Both the position numbers and the translations under genes were made by a program. Under the pieces are notes generated by a model that worked only from the letters and a program-made list of their open reading frames with translations, was not told where the DNA came from and ran no database searches. Positions 1 to 8,579 of a DNA stretch of 64,000 nt are shown in pieces; the first letter of the stretch is position 1; each line of letters starts with the position of its first letter. The stretch comes from Nitrospirota bacterium. GTDB taxonomy: Bacteria; JACPQY01. The stretch covers positions 1-64,000 of the forward strand of contig JACPQY010000063.1 in NCBI GenBank assembly GCA_016190245.1. Reading direction: 5' to 3'.

Positions 1-135
1 ATCCACCTCACCCAACAGCGCAACGAAAAAGCCCGGGTGAGTCATCGCCGCAAGCGCCTTCGCGAGCTACACAGCATGGGGTACCACCTCACCCAACTCC
101 GCCGCTGTGATGGCAATCAAAAAAGGGCGTTGTAG
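1..135 (+). CDS. Possible C-terminal end of an unidentified protein (cut by window edge)
   Basis: Frame 1 is open from the first base to a TAG at 133-135, giving 44 residues that are strongly basic (RRKRLREL and similar). A 14-bp direct repeat (ccacctcacccaac at 3-16 and 84-97, 81 bp apart) encodes the repeated HLTQ motif, so the fragment may be part of a protein with 27-residue repeats. No family is recognised. It could equally be non-coding DNA downstream of the cytochrome gene that ends at 210. Bases 136-209 show nothing I can assign. Confidence 0.2.
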   Translation: MHLTQQRNEKARVSHRRKRLRELHSMGYHLTQLRRCDGNQKRAL

Positions 136-209
136 TGCTAGCGCGAAGTCGAAAAGGAAGGCCGTATTGCGAAAGTTCCGCACCGGAACCGGCGGCAAGG
201 GGTTGGCTC

Positions 210-2288
210 TCAGGGAACCGCGACGCTGAGGGAGGCCTCGGACAAGACGATGGGGGGCGGGGCGTCAGCGGGATTCGCGTACAGCCACTTCACGAACCGA
301 TCGTTGTATCGCCGGTAGAACCACCGGGCCTCAATCCGGTAGGGCCCGGCGACCGAGCTCGGGAGTGTCCAGACCACCCTGTCATGGAGGGCCTTGCCCG
401 GCTCCAACGTCAACTTGTCCGTCAGCGATGACGCGGCCCAAATGCGATGCCGATCCACGGGCCGCCCGTCGTCGCCTCGAAGGACGGCCCCGAGTCGGTG
501 GCGGGCGCTCACGGGGCGATCCGAGGGGGGCGGGGCTCCGTCTTCATATAGAACGCCTCCCCTCGCGTCCGTTACTCGAAGATGCAGCCAGATATCCGCC
601 AGGTCGAACATGGCCACTGGGAACTCGTGACCGATCCTGGAGTTGGTCGTGCGGATACCCACCATGATGCGCGAGGCATCGGCGGGGTCGGGGATCGAGT
701 CCAGCTCAAGGTCCAGGAGGGGACGGCGGGCGAAGTACTTCGTGTAGGCCTGCAGCGAGGGTTCGCGCTTCACCCACAGCAGGATCTGCATGAAGGTGGA
801 TACTTCGAGTTCCCCTCTCAGCCAGCGTCGGCTCTCCGCCTCGAAGTCCTTCACCTCCTCCAGTCCGGCAGCATCGCCCTGCAACGTGGCGGAGAGGGCC
901 GTCTGGATCCCGAACATGCGGTGGTCGGCGCGGGTGCTCCCGAGTTTTTCCATGGATTCGGGGTCATTGTGAGGGTGAAGTTGAAGGTGACACTCCATGC
1001 AGCGAATGCCCTCCGTCGGGAAAGAAGAGCGTTTCCACGAGGGATACGGGCCCGGTGGCTCGCCGTCGTTCCCGTCGAGAGTCACGGGCTCTGCGTGACA
1101 GGCGAGACAGAACTCGGCCTCTTGGTGCGACGGATGTCCGTACGAATTCCTGTGGGCTCGCAGGTCCTCCCCGATGAAGGCGCGGCGCCGCGCGGGGTCC
1201 GCATCCTCCGCATCGGGAAGGTAGATCGTCGGAACGGTGATCCGCCGCTGCCGCTTCGGGGACTCCGCGTCAGCCTCGTGGACGAGGTGGCAGGTCACGC
1301 AAGAAACTCCCGTTTCCTCGAACTCGCGCACCAGCTTTCCATCGGCCCCGGTGAACATGCCCGCGGCCGGGTTGTGGCATCTCTCGCACAATGCGGCGTC
1401 GCGGCCGGTTTCCTCCCTCCAAACCCGCAGGACGTTCTGGTACGCGACGTTGGAGGCGGAGTAGCGGTGGAGCGAGGCCGACCACTGCTTGTAGATCTCC
1501 GAATGGCATCCGGACCCACCACAGGACTCGGCCGATTCGAAATAGAAGGAGGGGAGCGATTCAACGGTGGAACCGGCCTTGAGCCGGTCCGGCCGACGAC
1601 TTGCCCCGGAACTCACGCCGGCGCCGCGACGCTCAAGAGCGATGAATCCGATGGAAAGGAGGATCACCGCCGAACCGAGGACGCCCGCCGCGGCCGCGAA
1701 CCGCGTCCGTCGGACGGGGTAGTTCCTCAGGATATGAAAAAGGACCGGCAGCCAAGCGAGCAGTCCGGAGTACCGATGTAGGAGGTGAAGCGGCTCGGAG
1801 CCGATCGACTTGAACGGGCCGCCCACGTAGAAGCCGCTGGCGAGAGTCAGGATCAGCAGCATGAACGCGGTGGATCCGTTGACCATCGAAGAGCGGCCGT
1901 GTGGGGCGGGGTTCAGGACCACGCGGAGCGCGAGGAGAAAAACGGCCAGCGCGCCCAGCATGAACGCTGTGTTGGCCGGCACGGGGAGGAGCAGGAAGAC
2001 AATGAAGCTCAGGCCGGCCGCCGCCGTCAGGATGGCCGCGCGCCACCCAACGAGCCGCCGCAGGTGGACGGCGGTCACCAGGAGCGCCACGGGTGCGGCC
2101 AGAAGGGAAATGCCGTTGTGGAGACGCACGATGGTGTACCGGAGCGAATCCGGGGCGTTGTGAAACTCCAAGCATGCGCCGGTGAGGAGTGAGAGGAGAA
2201 GAAGGACGATGAACGCGAAGACAGCCATGGCGCTCCATCCGCCGTAGAGTCGTGAACGCCGCTCGGAACCGCCTGCGGGGGCCACCAT
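210..2288 (-). CDS. Cytochrome-b-like membrane domain fused to pentaheme cytochrome c (copy 1)
   Basis: The N-terminal 220 residues or so form several membrane helices with two spaced His pairs, H57/H75 and H171/H185 (H-x17-H and H-x13-H), the pattern of bis-His heme b binding. A periplasmic cytochrome c554-like domain follows with five heme c motifs: one CX4CH (C256-H262) and four CXXCH (near residues 301, 330, 394 and 430). The last 160 residues are a heme-free beta-rich region. The likely role is electron transfer from membrane quinol to periplasmic or outer partners; this is inference. The ATG at 2288 is preferred because GAAGGG lies just upstream; a GTG at 2321 is possible. The gene lies 51 nt downstream of the spermidine-synthase-like gene, so they are probably co-transcribed. 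It is a paralogue of the product at 12046-14109. Confidence 0.85.
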   Translation of the reverse strand: MVAPAGGSERRSRLYGGWSAMAVFAFIVLLLLSLLTGACLEFHNAPDSLRYTIVRLHNGISLLAAPVALLVTAVHLRRLVGWRAAILTAAAGLSFIVFLLLPVPANTAFMLGALAVFLLALRVVLNPAPHGRSSMVNGSTAFMLLILTLASGFYVGGPFKSIGSEPLHLLHRYSGLLAWLPVLFHILRNYPVRRTRFAAAAGVLGSAVILLSIGFIALERRGAGVSSGASRRPDRLKAGSTVESLPSFYFESAESCGGSGCHSEIYKQWSASLHRYSASNVAYQNVLRVWREETGRDAALCERCHNPAAGMFTGADGKLVREFEETGVSCVTCHLVHEADAESPKRQRRITVPTIYLPDAEDADPARRRAFIGEDLRAHRNSYGHPSHQEAEFCLACHAEPVTLDGNDGEPPGPYPSWKRSSFPTEGIRCMECHLQLHPHNDPESMEKLGSTRADHRMFGIQTALSATLQGDAAGLEEVKDFEAESRRWLRGELEVSTFMQILLWVKREPSLQAYTKYFARRPLLDLELDSIPDPADASRIMVGIRTTNSRIGHEFPVAMFDLADIWLHLRVTDARGGVLYEDGAPPPSDRPVSARHRLGAVLRGDDGRPVDRHRIWAASSLTDKLTLEPGKALHDRVVWTLPSSVAGPYRIEARWFYRRYNDRFVKWLYANPADAPPPIVLSEASLSVAVP

Positions 2289-2339
2289 CACCGTCCCTTC
2301 ACAGATCTGTCGTGCGCACACGATCGCCGCGCCGATCCT

Positions 2340-4481
2340 TCACGCCTGACCCCGTTGAAGGGCAGACGTCTCCGGCGAAGATGCCGGTCTCTCCGGGCGC
2401 CAGAGCAGGGCGCCGGCAAGCCCGATCAGTGGCGCGGCCCGGGGGTAGACATGAAACCCGAACGTGTTGAGCAGGAACAGCGAGGCCACGCTCCCGAGCA
2501 CGAACCCGACACCCATGAAGGCATAGACGCTGGAAAGGCCGTCGGGCGGGACCCACCTCAGCAGCGCCGGCCAGTAGAGCCCTGCGGAGAAGCCCACCCA
2601 TACGGCGCACAACCCTATCGGGACGGCGGTGCCAAGCGGCTCGAGTACCGCGAGGGAAGCCGCGAGGCTGGCCGTGCCCAGCCAGGGCGCGAACCGCAGC
2701 CGCCACCCTTCACGCCAGTGCGCCACCCACAGGTTCGCTACGGCTCCTCCCGCCAAGAAGAGCGAAATGAGAAAACATGTCCCTGAGGCGGGCCCGGAAA
2801 GAAAGAAGCGGGCAAACTTCGTCACCAGATACGTCTCGCTGAGCGCATAGCAGAGGCCGAACGCCACCGCCGCCCATCGGCCGGACCACACCAATCGAGG
2901 GCCGTGTCGCCCGGCCAGCCGCGTCGTGATCGACATCAGACCCCAGACGCAGGCCAGCACACCCAAGGGGAAGAGCAGCGAACCGCGGCCCTCGTGCGGC
3001 GAAGGGTCGCGCAGTACCGGGCGGTCATCCGTTGGGAAGGCATCGGGCAGGGTACCGACTGGAACCGGCACGACCGATCCCAGCCCGCCTATGTCTCCCG
3101 CCATCCTCTCAATGGCCCGCGCGTCACGCGAGGCGAGGAAGAAGAAGAGAGGTAGTTCCACCATCGGGTAGTCGGCCACGACGTACCAGAAGGCGCGTGC
3201 TTCAACGCCAGGTGGCATCGCCGCCAAGAAGACCTGCGCCAGATCCTTCTGGATGCCGCCGGCATCGATCGCAAGGATTCCACCCGGCTTGAGGACGTGA
3301 TCGAACATTCGCAGATAGGCCTCCCGGGTGAAGCAATAGTTCTCGGCGAACAGCATCGCAAACGGGAACTGAACGGTTCCATTGTCGATGCCGTCGATGA
3401 AAATCAAGTCGAATTGTTCCTGCGTGCGATCGAGAAAGGCGCGACCTTCAGCCGCGATGAGTCGGGTCTGAGGCCGGCCGAACACATGGTTGTTGTAGCT
3501 GCCGAGGTCCGATGCGAACTTGGAAACGATGACCTCATCAATCTCGATGCCGACCACGCGTTGCAGCAGGGGTTCGCTCTCCAGCAATGTCTGAGTCGCC
3601 ACGCCGCCACTCGCCCCGATGACGAGAGCGTCGTTCCGGCCGGCGGCGACGACCTTGAGGATCTGCCGCCTCTGCAGGTGATCCCGCAACGGGTTCGTGC
3701 ACACGTACCAGAGCATGAAATCGTTGTGGATGCCTGCGACACAGGGGTCCGGCCCGATCATGAACTCCAGGAAGTCCATCTTGTGGTAGTCCGACCAATA
3801 GGTGCCCAGGTGGCGTCCGTCCCTCACACTCCACGTGAACAGCTTCTTCGACTTAAGCGCGGGGTAGGCGCTCAGGGCAAGGAGGATGGGCACGGCCACC
3901 GCGATCTGTCGCTTCCCAGACGGGAGAAGCAACACGAACAACGCCGTCAGGGAACACAGAAGGACGTAGGCGCCGACGACACGTATCGCCAGGTAGGACA
4001 GGATCGTGCCGACCACGAACGCCGCCAGATGGGCGGCGTAGTCCCGAGCCGGCCGCCGAGCATCGCTCAATGCCCGGCACAGAAGTCGACTGCACACGGC
4101 AAACGGGACGGCTGAGGCCGGCATCGAGAGCGCCAGAGCCGCCACGTGTCTGCCGGCATCCATCGGAGGGAACGCAGGCGCTCCAGCCGCCCGGACTAGG
4201 TACATCATGGACACGTGAGCGTTCTCGCAGAACGCAAATGCTCCCAGAACGAGGAGCAGCACTTCCGACCATTGGATGCGCGGGGCGGTTTTCCGATCCG
4301 AGCGAGCGGCCAGGATGGCCCCCGCCACAGAACCTGCCAACGAGAGGGTCACGATCAAGGGGAGGAAAACATTGGTGGGCATCTTCAAGCCATGAAGCCG
4401 CACGAGGGTGTGCAACATTCCTCCGGCCAAGAAGCCGGTTGTGATCGGAACGAACGACAGGCGCGCTGATGCGCCGGTCAT
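2340..4481 (-). CDS. Polytopic membrane protein with spermidine-synthase-like domain (copy 1)
   Basis: This 713-residue protein has about seven N-terminal membrane helices (residues 1-215), a Rossmann methyltransferase/spermidine-synthase-like core (about 220-450) and a second membrane block (about 475-690). The core shows GASGG in place of the usual GGGDG, the acidic ribose-binding end of strand 2 (EIDEV, about residue 313), and FIDGIDNGT where true spermidine synthases have a D-S-T-D-type catalytic loop. Two Cys, C247 and C261 (C-x13-C), sit just before the core and are conserved in the two paralogues at 6421-8439 and 15928-18120. The family is often annotated as fused MFS/spermidine synthase; the reaction is unproven. 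It is followed by the cytochrome gene. The ATG start at 4481 has GAAGCGG upstream. Confidence 0.8.
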   Translation of the reverse strand: MTGASARLSFVPITTGFLAGGMLHTLVRLHGLKMPTNVFLPLIVTLSLAGSVAGAILAARSDRKTAPRIQWSEVLLLVLGAFAFCENAHVSMMYLVRAAGAPAFPPMDAGRHVAALALSMPASAVPFAVCSRLLCRALSDARRPARDYAAHLAAFVVGTILSYLAIRVVGAYVLLCSLTALFVLLLPSGKRQIAVAVPILLALSAYPALKSKKLFTWSVRDGRHLGTYWSDYHKMDFLEFMIGPDPCVAGIHNDFMLWYVCTNPLRDHLQRRQILKVVAAGRNDALVIGASGGVATQTLLESEPLLQRVVGIEIDEVIVSKFASDLGSYNNHVFGRPQTRLIAAEGRAFLDRTQEQFDLIFIDGIDNGTVQFPFAMLFAENYCFTREAYLRMFDHVLKPGGILAIDAGGIQKDLAQVFLAAMPPGVEARAFWYVVADYPMVELPLFFFLASRDARAIERMAGDIGGLGSVVPVPVGTLPDAFPTDDRPVLRDPSPHEGRGSLLFPLGVLACVWGLMSITTRLAGRHGPRLVWSGRWAAVAFGLCYALSETYLVTKFARFFLSGPASGTCFLISLFLAGGAVANLWVAHWREGWRLRFAPWLGTASLAASLAVLEPLGTAVPIGLCAVWVGFSAGLYWPALLRWVPPDGLSSVYAFMGVGFVLGSVASLFLLNTFGFHVYPRAAPLIGLAGALLWRPERPASSPETSALQRGQA

Positions 4482-4778
4482 GCCGCTTCAGCCGCGTCCA
4501 TCGCCGTAGCCCGCCCTTGCCCGCCTACGCAAGGCGGCGAAACCGTGGGTGCCCCCTACTCCACCGTCCACGAATCGCCCCGCCGTGCGTGGGAACGCGG
4601 CGCTCAGCCGCTCGATGGCCCGCCGCCAAGCATTGAGATATGATCCGAACGCCGAGAACGAGGCCATGCACCCCACCGCGACTTCGATCCCCCTCCCCCT
4701 ACCCACTCCCAGGTTCCACGCGCGGACAGATGCAGGTCCAGCGCCCCTCCGGCACCCCGTCCTCCTTCCGTCGGCTTG

Positions 4779-6455
4779 ATGGCGCCGGCCTCTCCACACT
4801 CCAGAACCGCGCGCCGACCGAGGGCTGCCATCCTCTTGGCGGACAGTATAGTGTTTGTCGCCCTCACCTACAAGGCCATCGAGGCGTTCCTCCTCGCCGG
4901 AGAAGGCGTGCTGGACCAGCGCACGGGCCTGATCCGGGGGATCCTGTGCCTGGCCGCCCTGCTGCTGACCGCGTGGCTCCAATTCCGTTTCGTCCCGCTG
5001 GCCTCCCGCGAGCGGTGGGTGGATCAGGTTCTCGGCACGCTGGCCCCCGCGGCATTCGTCGCCAGCCTCGCCTTCTACCCGCCGGGGAAAGGGTTTTCGG
5101 GCCTGTGGCTTCCGCTCGAGTGGCACAAGCTCCCACTCAACATTGAACTGATGAGCCGGATCTCTCCGGCTCCGGCCGTGGCGATGGCCGCCTTCTTCGG
5201 CTTCCTCACGGTCGCCCTCGCGAGCGGCCGGAGACCCCTTCGGGTCATTCTCTGGACGGCACTCGCAGCGTGGGCGATCTTCAACATCTCGCTGGCCAGG
5301 TCTGACGCCCTCCGGTCAAAGGCGATCCTCTACGGCGTGGCCTTCGGGGCGCCGCCCTTCGTGGCCCTTTTCCTCGGCCTGGGCCGCTACCTGCGATGGG
5401 CGTCCCGCTCGGCGCTGGCCGGGTTGCTGGGGACGCTCATTTTCTGGCACTACGCCGCCGTTCTCCCCCCGAAGAGCAGCCCGAACTACCCCCCACCCTT
5501 CGAACTGGTTTACCCACGCCCGGGGACAACCCCCGACTTTCCGCTCGCCTTCATGCGGGACTATGCCCTCTCGCCGGACGGACGTTTCCTCTACACCAAC
5601 TACGGACCCGCCTCCGGCCTGGCCAGGATAGACCTTCAGACGGGAACGGCCGAGGTGCGCCACGTCCCCGGCCTCTCGCGCTACCTCTGGCTCGATCCCT
5701 CCGGTGACCCTCTCTACACGATGGATTGGGACCGCGGCGACTTCATCGTCTTCGGCACGAACCCCTTTCTCATTCGCTCGCGCGCCGACCTCCTGGAGCA
5801 GGGCCGCGTAGCCCCGTGGTCGTTCGACGTGACCGAGACCCGGCTTTACATCGGATTCCATGAGGCGCCGATCCTCGCCGAATTCGACCGCGCCTCGCTG
5901 TCCCTCCTCAGAACTCTCGATCTGAAACGCGAGGGCTGGACGCGGTTCAACAGCGGGCTTTACAAGGTCGTGTTCGATCGGGCCACGCACGCGATCTACA
6001 CGGAGGCAGGCATGACCGATCTTCGGGACCGGTTCGTGCTGCTGAAGATCGATCCCGATACGTTTGCGGTGACGGAAAGCGCCGAGCTTCCGGAGGGGGG
6101 CCTGGACTTCACACTTGTCCCGCCCCGCAACACCCTCGTGACGGCCAGTTTCTTCTCCAACCGGTTCTACGAGTATTCCCTCGGCCCGCTGCAACTCCGC
6201 CGCGTGATCGAGGGGCCGCTCAATTCGAGGAACATCGTGTACGACGCCCGCCGGAACCTTCTCTACGCATTGGCGTTTCTACCGGGCGAGCTCCGGTGCA
6301 TCGCCTACGACACAGGGCAGACGCTCGTCCGCCAGGAGGTGGGGAACAAAGCACAGAGCCTTTTGCTCGACGCGGCGCGAGACGCGCTCTTGATCGGAAG
6401 TTCGCACGGCGTCTATCGTGTCACACCGGGAGAATGGGTGGGTCGCCGGCCCTGA
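4779..6455 (+). CDS. Membrane protein with C-terminal beta-propeller (copy 1)
   Basis: The protein is about 558 residues. The N-terminal half (to about residue 235) is hydrophobic with several membrane helices. The C-terminal half has repeated beta-sheet blades of YVTN/NHL-like type, such as ALSPDGRFLYTNYG and IVYDARRNLLYALAF. The propeller is predicted to sit on the periplasmic side. The architecture recurs at 10566-12056 and 14295-15866, always beside a cytochrome or synthase-like gene. A TTG three bases upstream is possible, but the ATG is preferred. The 3' end overlaps the convergent gene at 6421 by 35 bp. The preceding 297-bp gap (4482-4778) is divergent from the synthase-like gene; apart from a small GC hairpin at 4521-4537 I see nothing definite in it. 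Confidence 0.7.
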   Translation: MAPASPHSRTARRPRAAILLADSIVFVALTYKAIEAFLLAGEGVLDQRTGLIRGILCLAALLLTAWLQFRFVPLASRERWVDQVLGTLAPAAFVASLAFYPPGKGFSGLWLPLEWHKLPLNIELMSRISPAPAVAMAAFFGFLTVALASGRRPLRVILWTALAAWAIFNISLARSDALRSKAILYGVAFGAPPFVALFLGLGRYLRWASRSALAGLLGTLIFWHYAAVLPPKSSPNYPPPFELVYPRPGTTPDFPLAFMRDYALSPDGRFLYTNYGPASGLARIDLQTGTAEVRHVPGLSRYLWLDPSGDPLYTMDWDRGDFIVFGTNPFLIRSRADLLEQGRVAPWSFDVTETRLYIGFHEAPILAEFDRASLSLLRTLDLKREGWTRFNSGLYKVVFDRATHAIYTEAGMTDLRDRFVLLKIDPDTFAVTESAELPEGGLDFTLVPPRNTLVTASFFSNRFYEYSLGPLQLRRVIEGPLNSRNIVYDARRNLLYALAFLPGELRCIAYDTGQTLVRQEVGNKAQSLLLDAARDALLIGSSHGVYRVTPGEWVGRRP

Positions 6456-8439
6456 TCCCCCTTGCCGCAATCGCGCCCAGAACCCCGATGAGAACCGCGG
6501 CCGCCCAGCCGCTCGCCCGGTAGCCGATGAAGAAGGGCGTGCCCTGCGCCGCATAGAGGCCCAGGAGGAACGCCAGTCGAGCGTCAGCCTTCCCCCGCCC
6601 CTCGGCCTCATCCGGCCAGAGCATCCCGAGTCCCAGGCCCAGAACCGCCGTCGAAACAAGCATCACCAGGGGCGACTTCTGGGCCAGCGCCACCATCAAT
6701 GCCGCAGCCGAGGCCAGGGCCGCGAGAGGGATGGACGACGATCCGCCGGCGCCGAGTCGCCGACTCAGGACACCCGAGATCATCCCTGCGATCAGGGCGA
6801 TGCCCACGTAGAGGCCGCCCGGGTAGGGTCCATAGGTGGAGACCAGCCTCGAGCACCATGCCGCAACCAGCGTCACAACCCACCCCCCGAGGAAGCCCCA
6901 GAGTCCCGCGACGAGCGCGTCCCTCCGCGATGGCCCCGCGCTCCTCCGCGCTGCGAAGGCGATGGCACCGAGAACGAAGAGCGGCAGTGGAAGCAGCACG
7001 AGGAGCAGATTCGGCTGGATGAACCGCTGCAGAAAAGGAGTGTCATCCGTGAACCGGTACTCCTTGCGATCATACGGAGGATGAACCTCGCGCAAGGCGG
7101 CTGATGATCGAAGTTCGTCCGCAATCCGTGCGAGGGCGGATTCATCTCGCGACGCTGCAATCAGGAACACGGGCAAGCCCATGAAGGGGTAGTCGCTGAA
7201 CGTCGTCCAGAAGATGCGGTACCCCACGTCGTCCGGGAAGTTCGCGACCAGCGGGATAGCCTCGAACTCCACGCTGCTCCCCCAGTTGATGGCGAGGATC
7301 CCGTCCTTCTCCAACCGCTCGTCGAAAAGCGTTCGGAAGCTTTCGCGGGTGAACACGAAATCCTCCTGGAAGAAGTTGGTGAGGGGTTGCACCACGAGCC
7401 GTATCCCAAGCCCGTCCATCACGATCAGGTCGTAGCGCTCCCGATCCCGTTCGATGAAGTTCCGCCAGTCCGCCACGACGGCCCTGTAGCCCGGTCTCTC
7501 GAACACGCCCTGGTTGTAACCTCTGTATCGGCCCTTCATTCGATCCACCACGATGGGATCGATTTCCACGGCCGTCACCCGTTGGAGTTGGCCGGGATCG
7601 CTCTCCAAGGTCAGAGGCGTCGTTCCATCCGTGCGTCCGAGCACGAGCAGGCTTGTTTTCCCCTTTCCGACGGCCCTGTGAAAGGCTCGCTGTTCCTTCT
7701 GGAGCATGCTCGTATCGTCACAGACCTGCCACAGCATGAGATAGCTGTAGACCCCGCCCAGGCAGTGGCCATCCCGAAACGAAATGAAGTTGAGAAAGTA
7801 GTAGGGGCTCCACGTCGTTTCCAACACCTCGTGGGGGCCCACACGCCAAGTGAGAAGCGCGCTCGGCCTTCTCTCCGAGAGGGGTACGAGGCCCAGCGAA
7901 AGCGCGAGGACCGCCAGGGTGAGAAGCCGGCGCCGAGACGCCATCAGCGTCAGCGCGGCGCTGAGTGCGAAGACCCAAGAGGCGCCCACAACGAGGATCG
8001 CGCAGTAGGAAGCCGACAAACCCAGCGCGACGCCAAAGAGCCAGCCCACGCGGTTCGTCCCCGCCACCCCACGCGTCCCCAATCGCAAACACACGGGAAC
8101 GCTCAGGAGCAGCGAGCTTCCCAGGAGCAGCCACTGGACGGGGACCCCGGTGGGCTTGGGATACGGGTAGTAGTTCGTGGACGCCAGAAAGTGGAGCGAG
8201 ATCCGGCTTCCGAAGAGCGTCGTGGCCACAAACATCAGGACAAACGCCGCGGACAGCCAGGTGGCGGCGCGCTGCTCCCTCCACTTCACGGGCCAAAGGG
8301 GGCCCACTGCGTATCCCAACGAGGGCGCCATCAGAATGAAAGGGCTCACGATGTCGAGTGGGAACCGGGCATTCATGATGCGGAGAAAAGAGAAGAGAAG
8401 ACTGGAGAGGACAAAACCAACCGAGATGGCGGTCATCAT
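6421..8439 (-). CDS. Polytopic membrane protein with spermidine-synthase-like domain (copy 2)
   Basis: The architecture matches the gene at 2340-4481: N-terminal helices, a Rossmann core and C-terminal helices. The core has LGRTDG as the nucleotide-binding loop, the acidic EIDPIV and VMDGLG, where the second catalytic Asp of spermidine synthase is replaced. The C-x13-C pair is C226/C240, in a stretch that also carries WSPYY and an LM-x-W motif. It shares YYPYPKP and FPLD with copy 3 at 15928, so these two are the closest pair. The frame is open upstream to 8691, but that would overlap the divergent lipoprotein gene; the ATG pair at 8434-8439 directly precedes the first helix and is preferred. 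The true enzymatic activity is unknown. Confidence 0.78.
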   Translation of the reverse strand: MMTAISVGFVLSSLLFSFLRIMNARFPLDIVSPFILMAPSLGYAVGPLWPVKWREQRAATWLSAAFVLMFVATTLFGSRISLHFLASTNYYPYPKPTGVPVQWLLLGSSLLLSVPVCLRLGTRGVAGTNRVGWLFGVALGLSASYCAILVVGASWVFALSAALTLMASRRRLLTLAVLALSLGLVPLSERRPSALLTWRVGPHEVLETTWSPYYFLNFISFRDGHCLGGVYSYLMLWQVCDDTSMLQKEQRAFHRAVGKGKTSLLVLGRTDGTTPLTLESDPGQLQRVTAVEIDPIVVDRMKGRYRGYNQGVFERPGYRAVVADWRNFIERDRERYDLIVMDGLGIRLVVQPLTNFFQEDFVFTRESFRTLFDERLEKDGILAINWGSSVEFEAIPLVANFPDDVGYRIFWTTFSDYPFMGLPVFLIAASRDESALARIADELRSSAALREVHPPYDRKEYRFTDDTPFLQRFIQPNLLLVLLPLPLFVLGAIAFAARRSAGPSRRDALVAGLWGFLGGWVVTLVAAWCSRLVSTYGPYPGGLYVGIALIAGMISGVLSRRLGAGGSSSIPLAALASAAALMVALAQKSPLVMLVSTAVLGLGLGMLWPDEAEGRGKADARLAFLLGLYAAQGTPFFIGYRASGWAAAVLIGVLGAIAARGIRAGDPPILPV

Positions 8440-8579
8440 CGAGGGCGCCCGGGACGCTGCATTATCGTCGCGGCCGCACCACATCGTCAAGCGCCACCCG
8501 GGCTTGAATCCGCCGGAGAAGCGGGGGAAGCTGCCACCATGACAAGGCCGGACGAACCGGCTGCGAGTGGCCGGACTCG

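Noticed and set aside
2340-4481. Naming the three synthase-like proteins speE (spermidine synthase)
   Set aside because: They are fused to many membrane helices, lack the GGGDG loop, and two lack the second catalytic Asp.
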